DNA from: Nymphaea colorata
Taxonomy: Eukaryota > Streptophyta > Magnoliopsida > Nymphaeales > Nymphaeaceae
DNA length: 64,000 bases
Reading direction: 5' to 3'
Assembly (NCBI RefSeq): GCF_008831285.2
Contig: NC_045150.1
Location: 11,325,868 to 11,389,867 of the forward strand
Below are positions 23,756 to 36,869 of this stretch, in pieces (positions within the stretch are counted from its first letter, which is position 1; every line of letters begins with the position of its first letter). The notes below the pieces were generated by a model. That model was not told the DNA's origin, did no database searches, and saw only the letters and a program-made list of their open reading frames with translations. Both the position numbers and the translations under genes were made by a program.

Positions 23756-24103
23756 TGAACGGTGACTCTAGTTTTTTAGCAGTGACTCTAGCTTTTTAGA
23801 GTCACTCGGCCATCTAATATACACATTCAATCCAACACTATGGACAACGGTTAAGATAAAAATAAGAAGAAAAAGGTGAGGGGTATTTTTATCATCTAAT
23901 ATTAGTTTATATATTTTTTTTCTTTGTTTTTCTTCCCAACCATCCATCTACTTTAAATGAACGGCTTTGGATAGATGGTTGGGTGACTTCAGATAACTAA
24001 AGTCATTGTTCACTCACTCATATATATATATATATATATATTGTTTTAAATGGACGGCTTTGGATAGATGATTGGATGACTAAATAACTAGAGTCATCGT
24101 TCA
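23756..24103. mobile_element. MITE-like element with about 21-bp terminal inverted repeats
   Basis: The left end at 23756 reads TGAACGGTGACTCTAGTT and the right end, read inwards from 24103, reads TGAACGATGACTCTAGTT. (TA)n tracts flank both ends, so a TA target duplication cannot be told from the microsatellite. There is no coding capacity. The right end is present twice, because about 93 bp (near 23952-24042 and 24045-24135) is tandemly duplicated; the original element may be 23756-24012. An internal hairpin (GTGACTCTA...TAGAGTCAC) lies at about 23783-23807. It could be a Tc1/mariner-type non-autonomous element; superfamily is a guess. Confidence 0.6.
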
Positions 24104-24135
<32 letters not shown>

Positions 24136-24812
24136 GTTAGGAGAAAACATGAAGAAAAAGACAATGACATTTTACATCTATGTTTAGTTGTATTTCTTTC
24201 AACAATCCATTGGTTCGGATAGACCATCTTTGTTAATGGTTGAGTGATTATAGATAAATAGACTACAAATGAATAGTTGAAAGAAAAACAAAAATATATA
24301 TATATATATATGTAAACTTATTCTAAATCACAAACTACCACCTCTTTAAGAGTCACTTGAATTTTCTGGTATTTCAACGTCAATTCTCTCACATTTTTGT
24401 AATGACGATAAAAATAAAAAGTGAAAAAAAAATTAGAAATCAAATTTCCAAGTTTAGTCCTCAGCTTGCCAGTATTTTTCACATTATTTTGTCCACATTT
24501 TAACAAAGAAACACTTAAAAGCCAACAAGGATTGAGATTGATGGAAGGGAAAGGCACCTTTCATGATTGAAACAAAATTGACCCCATTTATGAAACCTGG
24601 AGGTGCCAACCATGCACCTATTAATCTAGTAATTACTTTTCTTTTAGAATAAAAGAAAAATGTTTCTATCTTTTTCCTCCTTGGATCCAAATGGTACAAG
24701 ATCTACCTACAAGTTCACATGCAAGAACCAACATAGTCTAACTTATTTTGACCATATAATGAAGATTCAATTGTTGGGTTTTATGAGACTCAACACTTGG
24801 ATCATAGAAGCC

Positions 24813-24868
<56 letters not shown>

Positions 24869-25150
24869 AGATTTTACAACATTTCAAAAGTCAAAGACTT
24901 GGTTCCATTTGTAATCATCTAAACCAAATTAACTCAAGCCTTAGGTCTGATAGTCTTAAGAGGCTCAACTTAACTAGTTGGGTTAGTGGATACTCGTATT
25001 ACATTGCCAATTTGAGTTATACTCTCATGTACTCTATGGAGGTAACCTCAAGCAGCATGGAGCTCGCTACCCGGTATTCGACCCGATAACTTATTTTACT
25101 TTTAAATATACATTTTATTATAATTAGTTATATTTATATATTACATGTAT
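24104..25150. other. Intergenic DNA with microsatellites
   Basis: Short (TA)n tracts occur at about 24110 and 24297, and a compound (CA)n(TA)n run at 24812-24868. No coding sequence is recognised. Confidence 0.5.
24812..24868. repeat. (CA)n(TA)n compound microsatellite
   Basis: About sixteen CA units run directly into about twelve TA units. Confidence 0.95.
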
Positions 25151-25239
25151 TTTATGCTTTTATCGCAGCATATAAAAAGTTGACACCTTAGGAGATTTTA
25201 TGCTCTTATCGCAGTGTAAGAAGCTGACACCTTAGGAGC
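25151..25239. repeat. 46-bp tandem duplication
   Basis: Units start at 25151 and 25197 with TTTATGCT(T/C)TTATCGCAG and end with GACACCTTAGGAG. A small length difference lies in the middle. Confidence 0.85.
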
Positions 25240-28200
25240 TCCAAATAGTGACTATTCACCTACTAGCCGCTGCCCTTCCCCTCTGGGATGGACAGTAACT
25301 TGCATCTAGGTGGCTTCAACTATAACACAAAAAGGCTAGGAGACTAATCTGGAAATTTTCTGACGAAAATCTTTAGCATAAAATTATGCACTGAGAAAAA
25401 CACTAGTTGCAATCGATCAAGCCATGGCCGTTTCATTCATCCACATATTTTTGTTTCACAAATCCAACCATACGGCACCTGATAAACAATAATATTTAAA
25501 TTTTATCAAAATTAAACCCTTTTTTTTTTTCTCAAGGGCACTAATACATAGCAAAACTAAGACCCTTCAAAGAATATTGGACCTTTTAACTACATCTGTA
25601 ATAAAATAATACGAAGCACTAATATATAATATATCAAATCGTGTCAGTGTGTGTGGGCAACTGCCACTTTATTTTAAGCTCTTATAAAAGATTGATGCGT
25701 GGGAGGGAGGATGAGGCTTGGTGGGAATCCAGTAATTTCTCACCCGTGAACCTCCCGTTAGCCAACGGGTCCGATAGACTGGGTCCAATTACATCCGCAT
25801 AATCCGATGCACCTCTCCCCAATTATCGGGACCAAGCTTTGGATTAGAAGTCACATTGAATCATTGGGATCCAATATGGATTACTGGGCCAGTGGAACTG
25901 GATATCGGTTATCAGATGTTGGTCGCGACCCGATCCTACTGACAGATCCAAATGGCGGACAGGTTGGTTTACTTTTATAAAGTTGTGCTGAAGGTCTAGG
26001 CATGGGCGACCCGGAATCATGGTGCCAGACCCCTGCCCCATTGTCCCACAATCTCGTCATAGAGGTCATCGGGCGATGAAAACGTTTTAGATTAGGCTTG
26101 GATCCAACCTTTAAGATCGGTTAGATTCAGATCAGGACTTTATTTTTGAAACCTAATCTCTACAGACTAGCACATGATTTAGTATGTAACTGGGCCAGAC
26201 CTTTAATGGATCTCAATCAGACATCGGACTCATAAATGGATTTGATCATGAAACTACATATGAAATCTAAATCAATGTGTAATCTGATCCGAAAAAGCCA
26301 GCATGAAGTCCCAACAACCTTACCTTCTTCATCTATTCATATGAAAAAAAGTACTATAAGATTCATAGCCTGACCCAATTGAGTCACTGACCTGACCCAA
26401 CCAAGTCACCATTATAAGGCTGCACACGAGCCAAGCCGAGTCCCAGCTGAGCCAACTCAAACTTGGCTCAACACATAAAACAATAAGCTCAAGCTTGGCT
26501 TGAACTCAGAGAGGAGCTCCACAGGGAGTTCGAGCTCGACTTGATCTCGTTGAAATGAGCTACCCCACTACCTAGTGATCCCTCGACTGTTCTCCATCTT
26601 CTTCTTCTTTGTGGGGACACCATAAACGAAGAGGGAATCTTCGACGAACAGAGCATGAATGAGAAATGGAGAGTGTAAGGGAGAGAGAAAATGACTTGAG
26701 AAATGAAACAAACCGGCGAAGAAAAAACAATAAATAGTCTTTTAATGAGTCGAGTCGAGTTAAGAGAGTTGCATTCAACAAACTCGAACCATTTGACGAC
26801 CCAAACAATCTCGTTTGGGAAAAAAACTGGCTCGAACTCATTCCCAAGCCAAGCTTTAATGAGCCGAGCTCAAGTTGTAATGCTTCTTAATTAACCATAT
26901 CATCTTTAACTAGTGTACCATTTCCATTTAAAACTCAGCTTCATATTCAACAAAATGCATTGAATATAGTCACGCTATGTCTGATAGCCTCAGATCTGCC
27001 TGCCCTGATATCTTAAATCCAAACCGTCAATTTCGAATCCACGGTATCATGCAGAAAACTATGCATCTGAGATCCAGCGGCGTCAGAACTTCAGATCTGA
27101 GTCCAACAAACATGGAAATGGGATAAGGGTCAAGATCCAAACTCGGGTTTGGGTGTTCTTATTTAGATCTGGGAATATCCACTAGTTCAACCCAAATCTG
27201 TGTTACTCTTCCTCCCGTCTCCATCCTCTCTATTGCCCACTCTTCTTCTTCATTTCCTCTGTTTTCTCCCTGTTCTCATTCGCTCTCCATTTCTCCCGCT
27301 TCCTGTTCTCTGTCATCTTCCCCAATCACTCTCGTCTCTCCCTTTGTTCTCCCCTTTTCCGTTGTTTCTCCCGATTGTCTTCATCTTCGTATATTTTTAT
27401 TTAATGCCGTAATCATGCGTGCATTTTAATTTCATTCACGTGTTCAATTTTATTTGTGTACTTTCATTTTTTTTTTCTCTCGCTCATTTAGTTAGATTGT
27501 CGTCAAGCATGCTCAAAACACTATTAATATGCTGAGTTCATGTTATTCAAGGGCCATTTATTCTCCAAAAACCAAAAAATTAGAATTTTGTATATTTAAG
27601 TCAATTGATTTACAAAAAGAATTTGGGATCCTGATTTTATCTTTAGAAATCTAACTTTCTGCCCAAATATTTTTCTTTTTAAGAAAAACGCAAATTCTGT
27701 ATGAATATTTCCCATTTTAGACAAGCTTTTGGGATTTTTTTGAATAAATATATAGTTTTCTTCAAATTTTCCTCTAAAATGTCCATCTGCTTTTAGAATT
27801 TCCCACATTATATTTTCGCCCCATTTTCCACCCGAATTTCTCATATTTTTTTTAAAAAATTCTAATTAAACGCCCCGAAATAGCATGAATTTCATGATCG
27901 TATTAATCATTTCTCAAGCATGCCACATACAGCACATTACATGCATTTTGCATGAAATCTGTACGGATATGATAAGAGGGGATCGTCTTGGATCTGAGTC
28001 GACAGACCTCTTCCGAGACACTTGGATCTAAAATCGGTTTGAGACGATAGTTCCAGCGATCCAGATCCAAAATTCATCTTAAAATATCCGAGGGAACTCA
28101 CATTTTCAAAAACATTTAATTTCATGTTATTGACCCAAATGCTTGATCGTTTGGTGCATTCATATAGTTTAAAATTAAATTTGTTCACCTACATTCACAT

Positions 28201-29300
28201 AAACACATACATTTAGATCCATAAATAAATCAAAGCGGACTGTTCGCTCATATGCTTGAAACAACAGTTCCTGGATGTGGGTGAACCGAATTGATTTATT
28301 TGTGACACATTTCAAAATCATATTTGAAAAGCACATTTCCAAAACCCAGACCCATTTTGAAGTTTGATCTTGCAAAACCCTGTATCCATGATCCAATCAA
28401 CGTCCAGACCTCACAAGTCGGACGCCTATTCGATTCAAATCCAGTCCATGCTTGCATAATAGATCTAGGTTGCATCACCTGGATCCATGATGAATATGCT
28501 CCACAAACAATCCATCAAGACCCAACATTTCGTCTCGCCAATCCAATTTCTGACGATGGATTTAGATTTTAAAATATCCCTCAATTTCAAAAATTAGGAC
28601 CTATTGAGACCTTAGGAATGGTCAATCCTTGTACCAACCGGACAGACCCACCTTTAAAATGGAACGGAGCACCTTTAAAATGAAACGGAGGCGAGAAGTT
28701 TTCATAAAACCGGTGGACTCTACCTCTACCGGACAATTTTTCATGTAAACAGGTGGCCACGAGCTGAGTCAATCGCGAGCTGCCCCAGCTTTAATTTAAC
28801 TCTATTCATTCTTACTCGAGCTATAGCAACTCGAGATGAGTCAGGATTAAACTGAGTCAAGCTCGAGATTGATTGACTAAACTTATTTGATCTTTCAACT
28901 TGATTAAACACGATTAAGTTCAACCTACAAGGTAAGAAGGATCAAATTTCAATGTGTTTCATCTTTCACCACGATCTCCAATAACAGGAACTTCACCCTA
29001 ACAAATCAGAGACTGTGTTGCTCCTTTGAAATCTTGCACGACTCACTATTTGGCTCGAGTCAATCTGCTCGCGAGTTGACACGAGTCGAGTGTAATAAAC
29101 TCTAAATTGGCTTGATAAGTACTGGCTGAAACTCAAGTTCGAACAGTGTTTTTATCAAGCAAGTTCGAGTGGAGTCTAAACCTCCATCTTTAGCGCAGAA
29201 AAGTCCCACAGGACTCCACCCGATCAAATTACATACACAACATTCGATCATCTGTTTTAGCATCTAACAGGAACTTGAACTTGCAGTTTAGGCTGGGCAT
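25240..29300. other. Repeat-derived intergenic DNA, no gene recognised
   Basis: Two vocabularies dominate. GGATCC/GATCCG-rich wording covers about 25700-26300 and 27000-28570. GAGCTCGA/CGAGTC-rich wording covers 26400-26560 and 28750-29180. Both look like diverged non-coding repeats. 27190-27400 is a CT-rich block whose open frame is compositional. Open frames in 27.9-28.9 kb resemble no family I know. Confidence 0.4.
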
Positions 29301-30104
29301 TGGATCGGGCTGTTGGTGGGAATCCAGTATTCTACTCGACTCAAACCTTAACCCCAAAAATAGGTACCGGGCGAGCCCGATAATTTATTTGGCCGGTTCA
29401 GGTGGGCTCGATATTTTTTAATATTTATTTTATTAATATATATATGTATTGTTTTATTCTGATTAATTATACTTATATATTATTTTATATTAAAAATATT
29501 AATTTAATCAAACCAAACTCGGGTTTATTGTTGGCTTTGATGAGATTGGCTGCAGTTTCTTTTCCTCCGTCCAACGGTCCAAGCAATCTCATTGTTCGAT
29601 AAAAAATATTGCATAACCTTATTGGTTCTATAATGAGTCCTTAAGTGGGATCCAGTCTCATGTGAGGAGCAGACCGCCATGTTTACAGAGCGCAGCATTC
29701 TACTGCTGTTTCATCAATTTGGCTGAAAGCAGAGAAACTCATCTTTGTGTCTGTTCTACCTAAGTTGCAACGTGCATCAAACGCCTTCTAAAGGATCCCA
29801 AATTGCAATATCAGTAACAAGAACGTCAAAATAAGCTCGAAGACAGATGCGATTAAATAATTTCTCCCTTTGTGTTGTGATATACTGACGATTACTTGCA
29901 ATCAAATTACAGAGTTCACAGATCGAGTAAAAACTGAAGAATCAAATTGGGAGTTGTTGAATTTCTGATGCCAGTATTGCAGTTATCACATGTTGGAGAA
30001 ACTGTTTTATAATTTTCTCATGCGACGTGTATGGTTCTCTAGATGTTTTTGATCTGTCTATCCAATCATGTCTTTTGTCAATTTCGTTTGTATGTTTGAT
30101 GTTT

Positions 30105-30180
30105 TGCTTGATCGAGCTAGCCTTGAGCGATTCAGGTGAGTCATGCGTTCCATTTTATACTTGTTTAACAGATGAAAATT
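30105..30180 (+). repeat. About 75-bp segment shared with 53308-53383
   Basis: TGATCGAGCTAGCCTTGA, then GTGAGTCATGCGTTCCATTT and TTTAACAGATGAAA, occurs at both places with about four substitutions. Function unknown. Both copies lie near Copia remnants, so it may belong to a retroelement flank. Confidence 0.8.
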
Positions 30181-30239
30181 AAGTTTTGAGTTGTTATAAT
30201 CAACCGCCAAGAGCCATGGTTTTTGATTTTCAGAGAATG

Positions 30240-30365
30240 ACATTCAGCGATGCAAGGCACTCAATCACCCGTTTCATGGAAAACCAAGAGCTAGGACAGT
30301 GTCAAGAGCTTCTGCCAAAGCTGAATAAAGGGCCTTGGCAAACACTTCCAATGAATTAGTTTTCT
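30240..30365 (+). mobile_element. Copia RNase H scrap
   Basis: A short decayed stretch reads RTVSRASAKAE, then RALANTSNEL, around an in-frame stop. This matches the end of Copia RNase H (VSRSSAEAEYRA type). The same segment occurs in the longer fragment beginning at about 30700, so two related pieces lie in tandem about 460 bp apart. Confidence 0.55.
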
Positions 30366-30699
30366 AAAGCTTTTACTAGTTTTAGTTTTCTGAATTACCT
30401 TACCTTCTGATACATAAATTTATCTTAAACTGAAGAGAAGATCAATTAAGCATTTATTTTGGGTTGTTTAACGTGAGGATCAAATCTGCATGGTTGGTTC
30501 AAAAAATAATACAGTCCAAATTTCGTGTGCATGCCAGCAAGGTGAAATATTTTATCTGGTCTGCATAAAGTTGCTTCACGTTTACTCTTGTTCCATATCG
30601 TCCTATAAAAATTGTGTTACCATTTTCAAAAACATGGATGTTTCCTCATATCTTCTGTGTGCGCTATATCCATGCTACATAACGATGTGCACTGGGGTG

Positions 30700-31480
30700 C
30701 ATGCAAAGATACAAGGCACTCGATCACTGGCTACCATATCTAGTAAGGAGGAGCCTTCGTTTCATTGAAAACCAAGAAATAGAACATTGTGTCAAGATCT
30801 TTTGAAAGCAGAGTGTAAGGCCTTCGCAAACAATTCCTATGAATTGGTGAGGTTAAAGTCTCTATTGACAGTTTAGGAGTCGCCCTGCTCTCCTGTGATG
30901 TGATAACAAGTCTGCTCTCCAGATAAGTAAAAAATCAAAGCAATGCGTGCAAAAAATAGATATGTTGAAACTGATGGTCACTTTGTTAGAGATCCCTATA
31001 AGCCAAAGGTAATACAATCAGAATATATGACGTCTTGTCTTCAGCAACTACTAGATATGTTCATAAAGGCCTTGGGCAGAGCACAATTTGTGTTTCATAA
31101 GTCCAACAAGGCATGACAAATCTACAAGCATTACTTTGAGGGGGGCACGTTAAATTGACAATTTTCCTTTCATTTTTTTAATATCCAACACGTTATCTGG
31201 TGGGCCCTTCACTCTGAGGTTTTATTTACTGCTTCATGTTGTATAAATGTCGTTCTTTCTTGCAAGCAAGTTAATGAAAAGTGCCTCACATCCTGGGGCC
31301 TACCTCAGATCACATTCCGCTATTCCTCCACCTCCATCTTGTCAATCAAGTCAGGGTTGGGCATGGTGTATTCAAATTCTGCTCATGCTGGATACCTCAG
31401 ATATTTACGTCGTGATGCGATGAGGAAGGCCTCGTTGCAAGAGGCCTCCAGATGCATATAATTAGGTTGTTAATAAAGCT
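30700..31480 (+). mobile_element. Copia 3' end: RNase H tail, polypurine tract and part of the LTR
   Basis: The plus strand encodes in broken frames CKAFANNSYELVRLKSL, later NRYVETDGHFVRD and LDMFIKALGRAQFVFHKS, the conserved end of a Copia polyprotein. A polypurine tract (TTGAGGGGGGCACG) follows at 31136-31149, where minus-to-plus strand priming would occur. LTR-like sequence then begins (TTAAATTGACAATTTTCC) with a TATA-like TTGTATAAATG at about 31239. The 3' border near 31480 is vague because the next, minus-strand, Copia element starts there. Confidence 0.65.
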
Positions 31481-31499
31481 TGAGGTGACCAGGAAAAGC

Positions 31500-34400
31500 T
31501 CACATGGTGGAACCAAAACTAATTTTGGAAATATTCAATCTAGAATTACAAGTATTTGGAAAAAAAATTAGAAGGTGAAAACCACACAACTTGGGTTCCC
31601 AAGTGGAATGGGAAGGAGGAGGGGATGCTAAGGCAGCAGCTGGAGCAGTGCTTACAAGAAAAGTTCTGAGAAAACTTAAAGAAAAACAGAGGAAGCGTGG
31701 AAGGTAAAGCTGGAGAGAACTTGTTGTATTGATTCCTTTGAGCAACATATATATAGTACAAAAAAGTTATCACTTATAAGATTTTTGGTATACAAGATAA
31801 TGATAATACACAATTTCTATCCTAATCCTTTAACCACCGAAAAAGTAGTCTGCATAACAGATCTTGATAATAGATCTGATCCCTTTTTTCTTGATACTCC
31901 CCCACAAACTGAGGCGTATAGATTTTTTACGCCCAGTTTGGATAGAAAATGTTTGAATGCCTCTTTGCCTAATGCCTTGGTAAAGAGATTAGCTAGCTGC
32001 TCTTTGCTTCTAAAGTAATGTTTAGACTTCACCTTGACTGATTTTCTCTCCTACTACATGACAATCTATGTCAATATGTTTGGTGCGTTCATGAAAAAAC
32101 TGAATTGATTGCAATATGTATTGCAACCTGATTCTTGTAATACAAATTTGCTGGTTGTGAGTGTTGAACGCCTAAGTCGGATAATGAACATTTTAACCAT
32201 GCTACTTCACAAACAACATTCGTCATTGTTCGGTATTCTCCTTAGTAGAAGAGCGAGACACAGTAGACTATTTTTCTGTTTTCCATGATACTAGAGATGC
32301 TCCAAAAAGGACACTATAGCCAGTGATAGATCTTCGTGTTTCATGACAAGCAGCCCAATTGTATCACAAAAAACAGTTACTTGAAAATTATTTTCTTTGC
32401 TTGAATGCCTAGTCTTGGATTCATTTTAATAAATTTGACAAGTCTCAAGGCAGCAAAATGTTATTCCTTCAGTGTATGAATGAAGCGACTTAGTACATGA
32501 ACGGCAAACTACCAGACTTCTATATTTTGTTGGATCCTTCATTTCTTCACTCTGAGTAGTATATAGACCATGCTTCTGTTCCATGGGAATTTCCATTGGC
32601 TTTGCGCCTAATAATCTGACCTCGTTTATAATGTTGAGTGCATAATTTTGTTGTGAAACATATATTCTTTTGGATGACCGAGCAATTTCTAGTTCCAAAA
32701 AATATTTAAGAATACTAAGATCTTTCATGCAGAATGCAAAATTTTTGACACAAGAAAGACTAAATTTTTCTACAAAATCCTCCATATTACCGACAATAAT
32801 CAAGTCATCCACATATACTAGAACAACCAAAAAAACTTTACTTTGTTTAAGAGTAAATAGCGTGTGATCAGCCTTGGATTGTATAAACCAAAATTCTTCA
32901 AGCGCCATAGATAACTTGTGAAACTAATTTCTTGAAAATTGCTTCAAACCATAGAGAGATTTGTGAAGCTTACATACTAAGTTCTCCCCCTTACAGTCGT
33001 ATCCTTGCGGCTCCTGCATATACACTTGTTGAAGCAAATTTCCATGAAGGAAGACATTATTTACATCCATTTGATATAATAATCAACATTTTGCAGCAAC
33101 GACTGAAAGAAGGGTATGAACCGTTACTATTTTGGCTACGGGCACAAATGTTTCATTGTAATATACTCCCTCTTTCTGTGAGAAACCTTTTGCTACCAGA
33201 CGAACCTTGTATTGTTTGACGCATTTATCTTACCAAAATTTTATTTGCAAGTAATGGGTTGGATTTCATTTGGTAGAGTAGTCAATGTCCATGTTTTATG
33301 GTCCGGCAAAGCACTAATTTCTATGTCCGTTGCATCTCGCCACTCTTTAATTTTACTTGCCTCTTTATAGGATTTTGGTTCATAACTTGTGGTTATAGAG
33401 GCTAAAAAAATGGAGTGATTAGAAGAGAAATGATGCAACACAGTAAACTTGGAAACATGATACCTTGTGCCTTTTACAGGATTTGCCATCGAGTTGTTGT
33501 TGACCATGGGTGTCAAAATTAGAGAACAATAAAAATATTTCATCCAAGTGGCTGGTCTTTTTTGATGAGATGATCTTCTAAGGTGTTTAGTTGGTTTAGA
33601 CTCCAAGACTTGGTTTGGTTGCAAGGTCTCACTTTCGGTGTTTTGGTTTTCAAGCAAAAGTATATCATATGTTCTAACAAGCGTCTCACCATTTTCAGAG
33701 ATGTTTGTGTCTTCATTAGGTTCAGTCATAGGTCATGTTTCATGTTCAGAAAATGCTTCTTCCAATGGGCCAATCATATTTTCTTGGGTGATTGGCATAG
33801 GCAAAACAATCGATCTTTCATCCTCATTGACTTGTTGGAGTGAGAAAATATTTTCATAGAAAACAACACCCCGATTAGTGAACACTCTCTTGTTTTTTAA
33901 ATCAAAGACCGGGTATGTTTTTTGGCCTTCACGATAACCGATAAAGATGCATTTTTGTGCTCTAGTGTCAAATTTTCTTTTGTTGTGATTATTGTTGGTA
34001 GCATAGCAAAGGGAGCCAAACACACGTAGATGTTCAAAAGATGGTTTTTTTTTTGTTTAAATAACTTTTCAAATGGAGCTACTCCTCTTACAGTAGGTGT
34101 AAGAGTATGATTAATAAGATATGTGGCAGTTAAAACACACTCGCCCCAAAACTGAATTGGAAATTCGCTTCAAAACGAAGGGCCCTTGAGAAGATGGCGA
34201 TGTTTGCATTCAACCATTTCGTTTTTTCTGTGGTGTGGCGACACAATTATGTTGGTGAATGGTACCAGGTTGATTAAAAAAAGATTGCATTTCATGAGAA
34301 AAAAACTTGGTAGCATTATTAGATCTCACATTTTTAATGGTGACATCAAATTGATTTTTTATCAAAGCAAAAAAAAAAAATTCATAAGATGTATTGTTTT

Positions 34401-36275
34401 ATGTTTGTGTCTCCTTAACAAAATCAATGTGATGCGAGTGTAATCATCCACTAGACGTAGAGAATAATCATGAATATGGACCCCAAATGTCACAATGAAT
34501 TAATTCAAAAGGCCTCAAAGTAGAAATATCACTTAAATCAAATTTCAAACGTGTTTGCTTCGCTCAATGACAAGCATCATAACAAACATCTTTATCCAAA
34601 TGACATTCAGCCCTAAATAAGAATTAACTAACCTAAGTCGAGAAGTTGAATGAGGACAAACTGCCTATGCCATGGGTTTTGAGATGAAGTTACGGCAAAG
34701 CCTTTTGTAGGTGATGCCAATGATTTAAATTCATATAGTCCTCCTCTTTCTTCACCTTGACCAATTGTCATCCTCGATGCCAGGTCTCACAATGCGTGGG
34801 AAAAAAGGTTACCAATCAGTTTAGTGTTTTGGTTAGTTGATTAACTGATAACAAATTTAAGGAAACACACAAAGTATTGTTAAGTGTAAAAGATGTTAAG
34901 TGAATGTCACCGGTTTGATGAATGGGGATTATATTTCCATTTGAAAGATTTATAGGTGTATGACAAGTTTTTAGATTTTGGATGATTGAGTTGTTGATAC
35001 AAATAAGTCGACTTGCTCCGGAATATGTAATCCAAGGTATACAATTGAGAGTACATGAAATGATATTACCTACGGAAGTTGATTGAGACAGATTGATCTT
35101 TAATAAGTGACAAGGGTTTCTCGTACTCATCCATAGTGAATGAAAGCACAACTCCCATGTTAGTTTGACTTCCTCTACTTAAAGAACCAACACCATCGAT
35201 AGTATGAAGATATGCCACTTTCTGGTTTTGTGTTATAGTTGCACCCATGAAAGACTTGAAATTGAGGTCATAGAACCGATGCCCTGGAGGATAGCTGATT
35301 AGCTTATAACACTTTTCTTTTATATGTCCCGTACCATGACAATAGCTGCATATGGGTCTTCTTTGACGTCCTCCTTTATTTTGCTGAAACCTAAAGACTT
35401 GATCACGGACTATCGTCTTACTATTATAATTGCGAGTAATGGCTAGAGCTGCCTCAGAATGTGATGATGTGAATCTTGCTTCACGTTGTTTGTCTTCCTA
35501 TAGAACTAAAACATAAACTTTATTAATGTTACCCAAAGGATCAAGCAGTGAGATTTGACCACGACTTGCTCGATATGAGTCATTTAGCCCCATCAAGAAT
35601 TGGATTACTCTATCCCTTTGAATATGTTCTGAGTAAATTCTCATAGCACCACATGAATAAGGCGGTACAAGAGAATAAGAGTTAAGGTCATCCCATAATG
35701 CCCTAATTTTTGTGTTGTACATAGTAACTGCCTGTTGAAGTCGACATATAGAACTCTGTAGTGGATATATTCTTGGTGCTAAACTTTGAGTAAACCTGCT
35801 TATTAAATCTTTTCAAAACTTTTCATACATCTTGAGTAGAAGTAGCATAAGCAATATTAACAGCAATTTCTTTGTTAAAAGAATTTAAAATCCATGAAAG
35901 AGTCTATTATTGCATTTAACCCATAAGGTAAGATTCTTATCTCCATCTTTTGGCTCTTTGATGAATCCATCTATGAAGCCTAGTTTATTTTGGCTGATAA
36001 AGCCATTATCATGGCTCTACTCCAAATGGCATAATTGTCATTGTTAAGTGCTTGAGATACCAACACACTTCTGGGATTACACTCCTGGGATTACGAGAAT
36101 GATGTAAAAAGAAAGAATCCAACGTCACCTGAGAATTTTCTCAGTTTGCTGCTAAGAAGAGGGAGAGAGTATCCGTAACTGCACAAGCGCATGGATGAGC
36201 AGCGATAAACCAGCTCTGGCGTGCCTTCAAATAAACATGCGATACAGTATATCGAGAAGGCGACCAAGCGCAATG
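31500..36275 (-). mobile_element. Decayed Copia retrotransposon, minus strand, interrupted by a later Copia insertion
   Basis: Read right to left, this is a Copia element with gag, protease, integrase, reverse transcriptase and RNase H in Copia order. Gag remains run from about 36110 to 35500 (ALNNDNYAIWSRAMI-like wording in broken frame, then LWDDLNSYSLVPP and RDRVIQFLMGLNDSY). A zinc knuckle (CSYCHGTGHIKEKC) is near 35340. The protease site at about 35050 reads WITYSGAS, so the catalytic Asp of DSG is Tyr. Integrase C-terminal and linker pieces occupy 34023-33241. The reverse transcriptase (32908-32426) retains YVDDLI. The RNase H end (32032-31900) reads QLANLFTKALGKEAF, followed by a polypurine-like GTTTGTGGGGGAG at about 31890. 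An LTR-like stretch continues to about 31500. Its 5' part continues beyond the younger element, from 42748. Many stops and shifts make it dead. Confidence 0.82.
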
Positions 36276-36750
36276 TGTAAGATCATTTAGTGGGCCGACA
36301 TATGTCTATGAGGAATTTTAGACATTATGGTTGTCTTAACGTAAATATCTGCTTAAGTGATTGCATTTTGGGATATTACGTCATTTTAGATGGTATGAGG
36401 TAATTTTGAAATGTATAGATACCAGTCCGCAATTACGGACTCTTTGATGGGTGGAATTCGTAATTGTCCTCATTATAAAATGGTAGTGGTCCCTGGGGTC
36501 GTGCAATGGTTGCCTGAAACATTGGTTTCTAGGGTTTTCCTCTTCCCCATCTGAGAGAGACCTCAAGCGCGCCGCACGTACCCTGGAAGACCCTGCTACG
36601 ATCTTCCCGTGCACCAGATCAGATGGATTCAGGTACGCTTCCACTTCAGTTTAAGGTTTCGTTTATTTCAATGATTTAGCATGATCATGATCCTGTTTTA
36701 GGGTATATACGTTTGGTTTTCTGTATGCGTTACGGGGAGAAATCTCAACA
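36276..36750 (+). repeat. 5' LTR of the nested Copia element
   Basis: 475 bp, TG...CA ends. It contains CATTATAAAATGG at about 36470, a plausible TATA box, with CGTGCAATGG downstream as a possible start region. It is the partner of 42309-42742. Confidence 0.95.
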
Positions 36751-36752
36751 TT

Positions 36753-36764
36753 TGGTATCAGAGC
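36753..36764 (+). other. Primer binding site, initiator tRNA-Met type
   Basis: TGGTATCAGAGC lies two bases after the 5' LTR. This is the usual complement to the 3' end of plant initiator tRNA-Met, which primes minus-strand DNA synthesis in most plant Copia elements. Confidence 0.92.
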
Positions 36765-36869
36765 CCATGTTTTTTGTTAAATCGTTGAATTTTTTGTTGA
36801 ATTTTGTGCGTTGTTCCTTTCCAATCTTCTTCTTTCTTTATTCGTTTGCAACAAAAATTTCTGGAAAAG

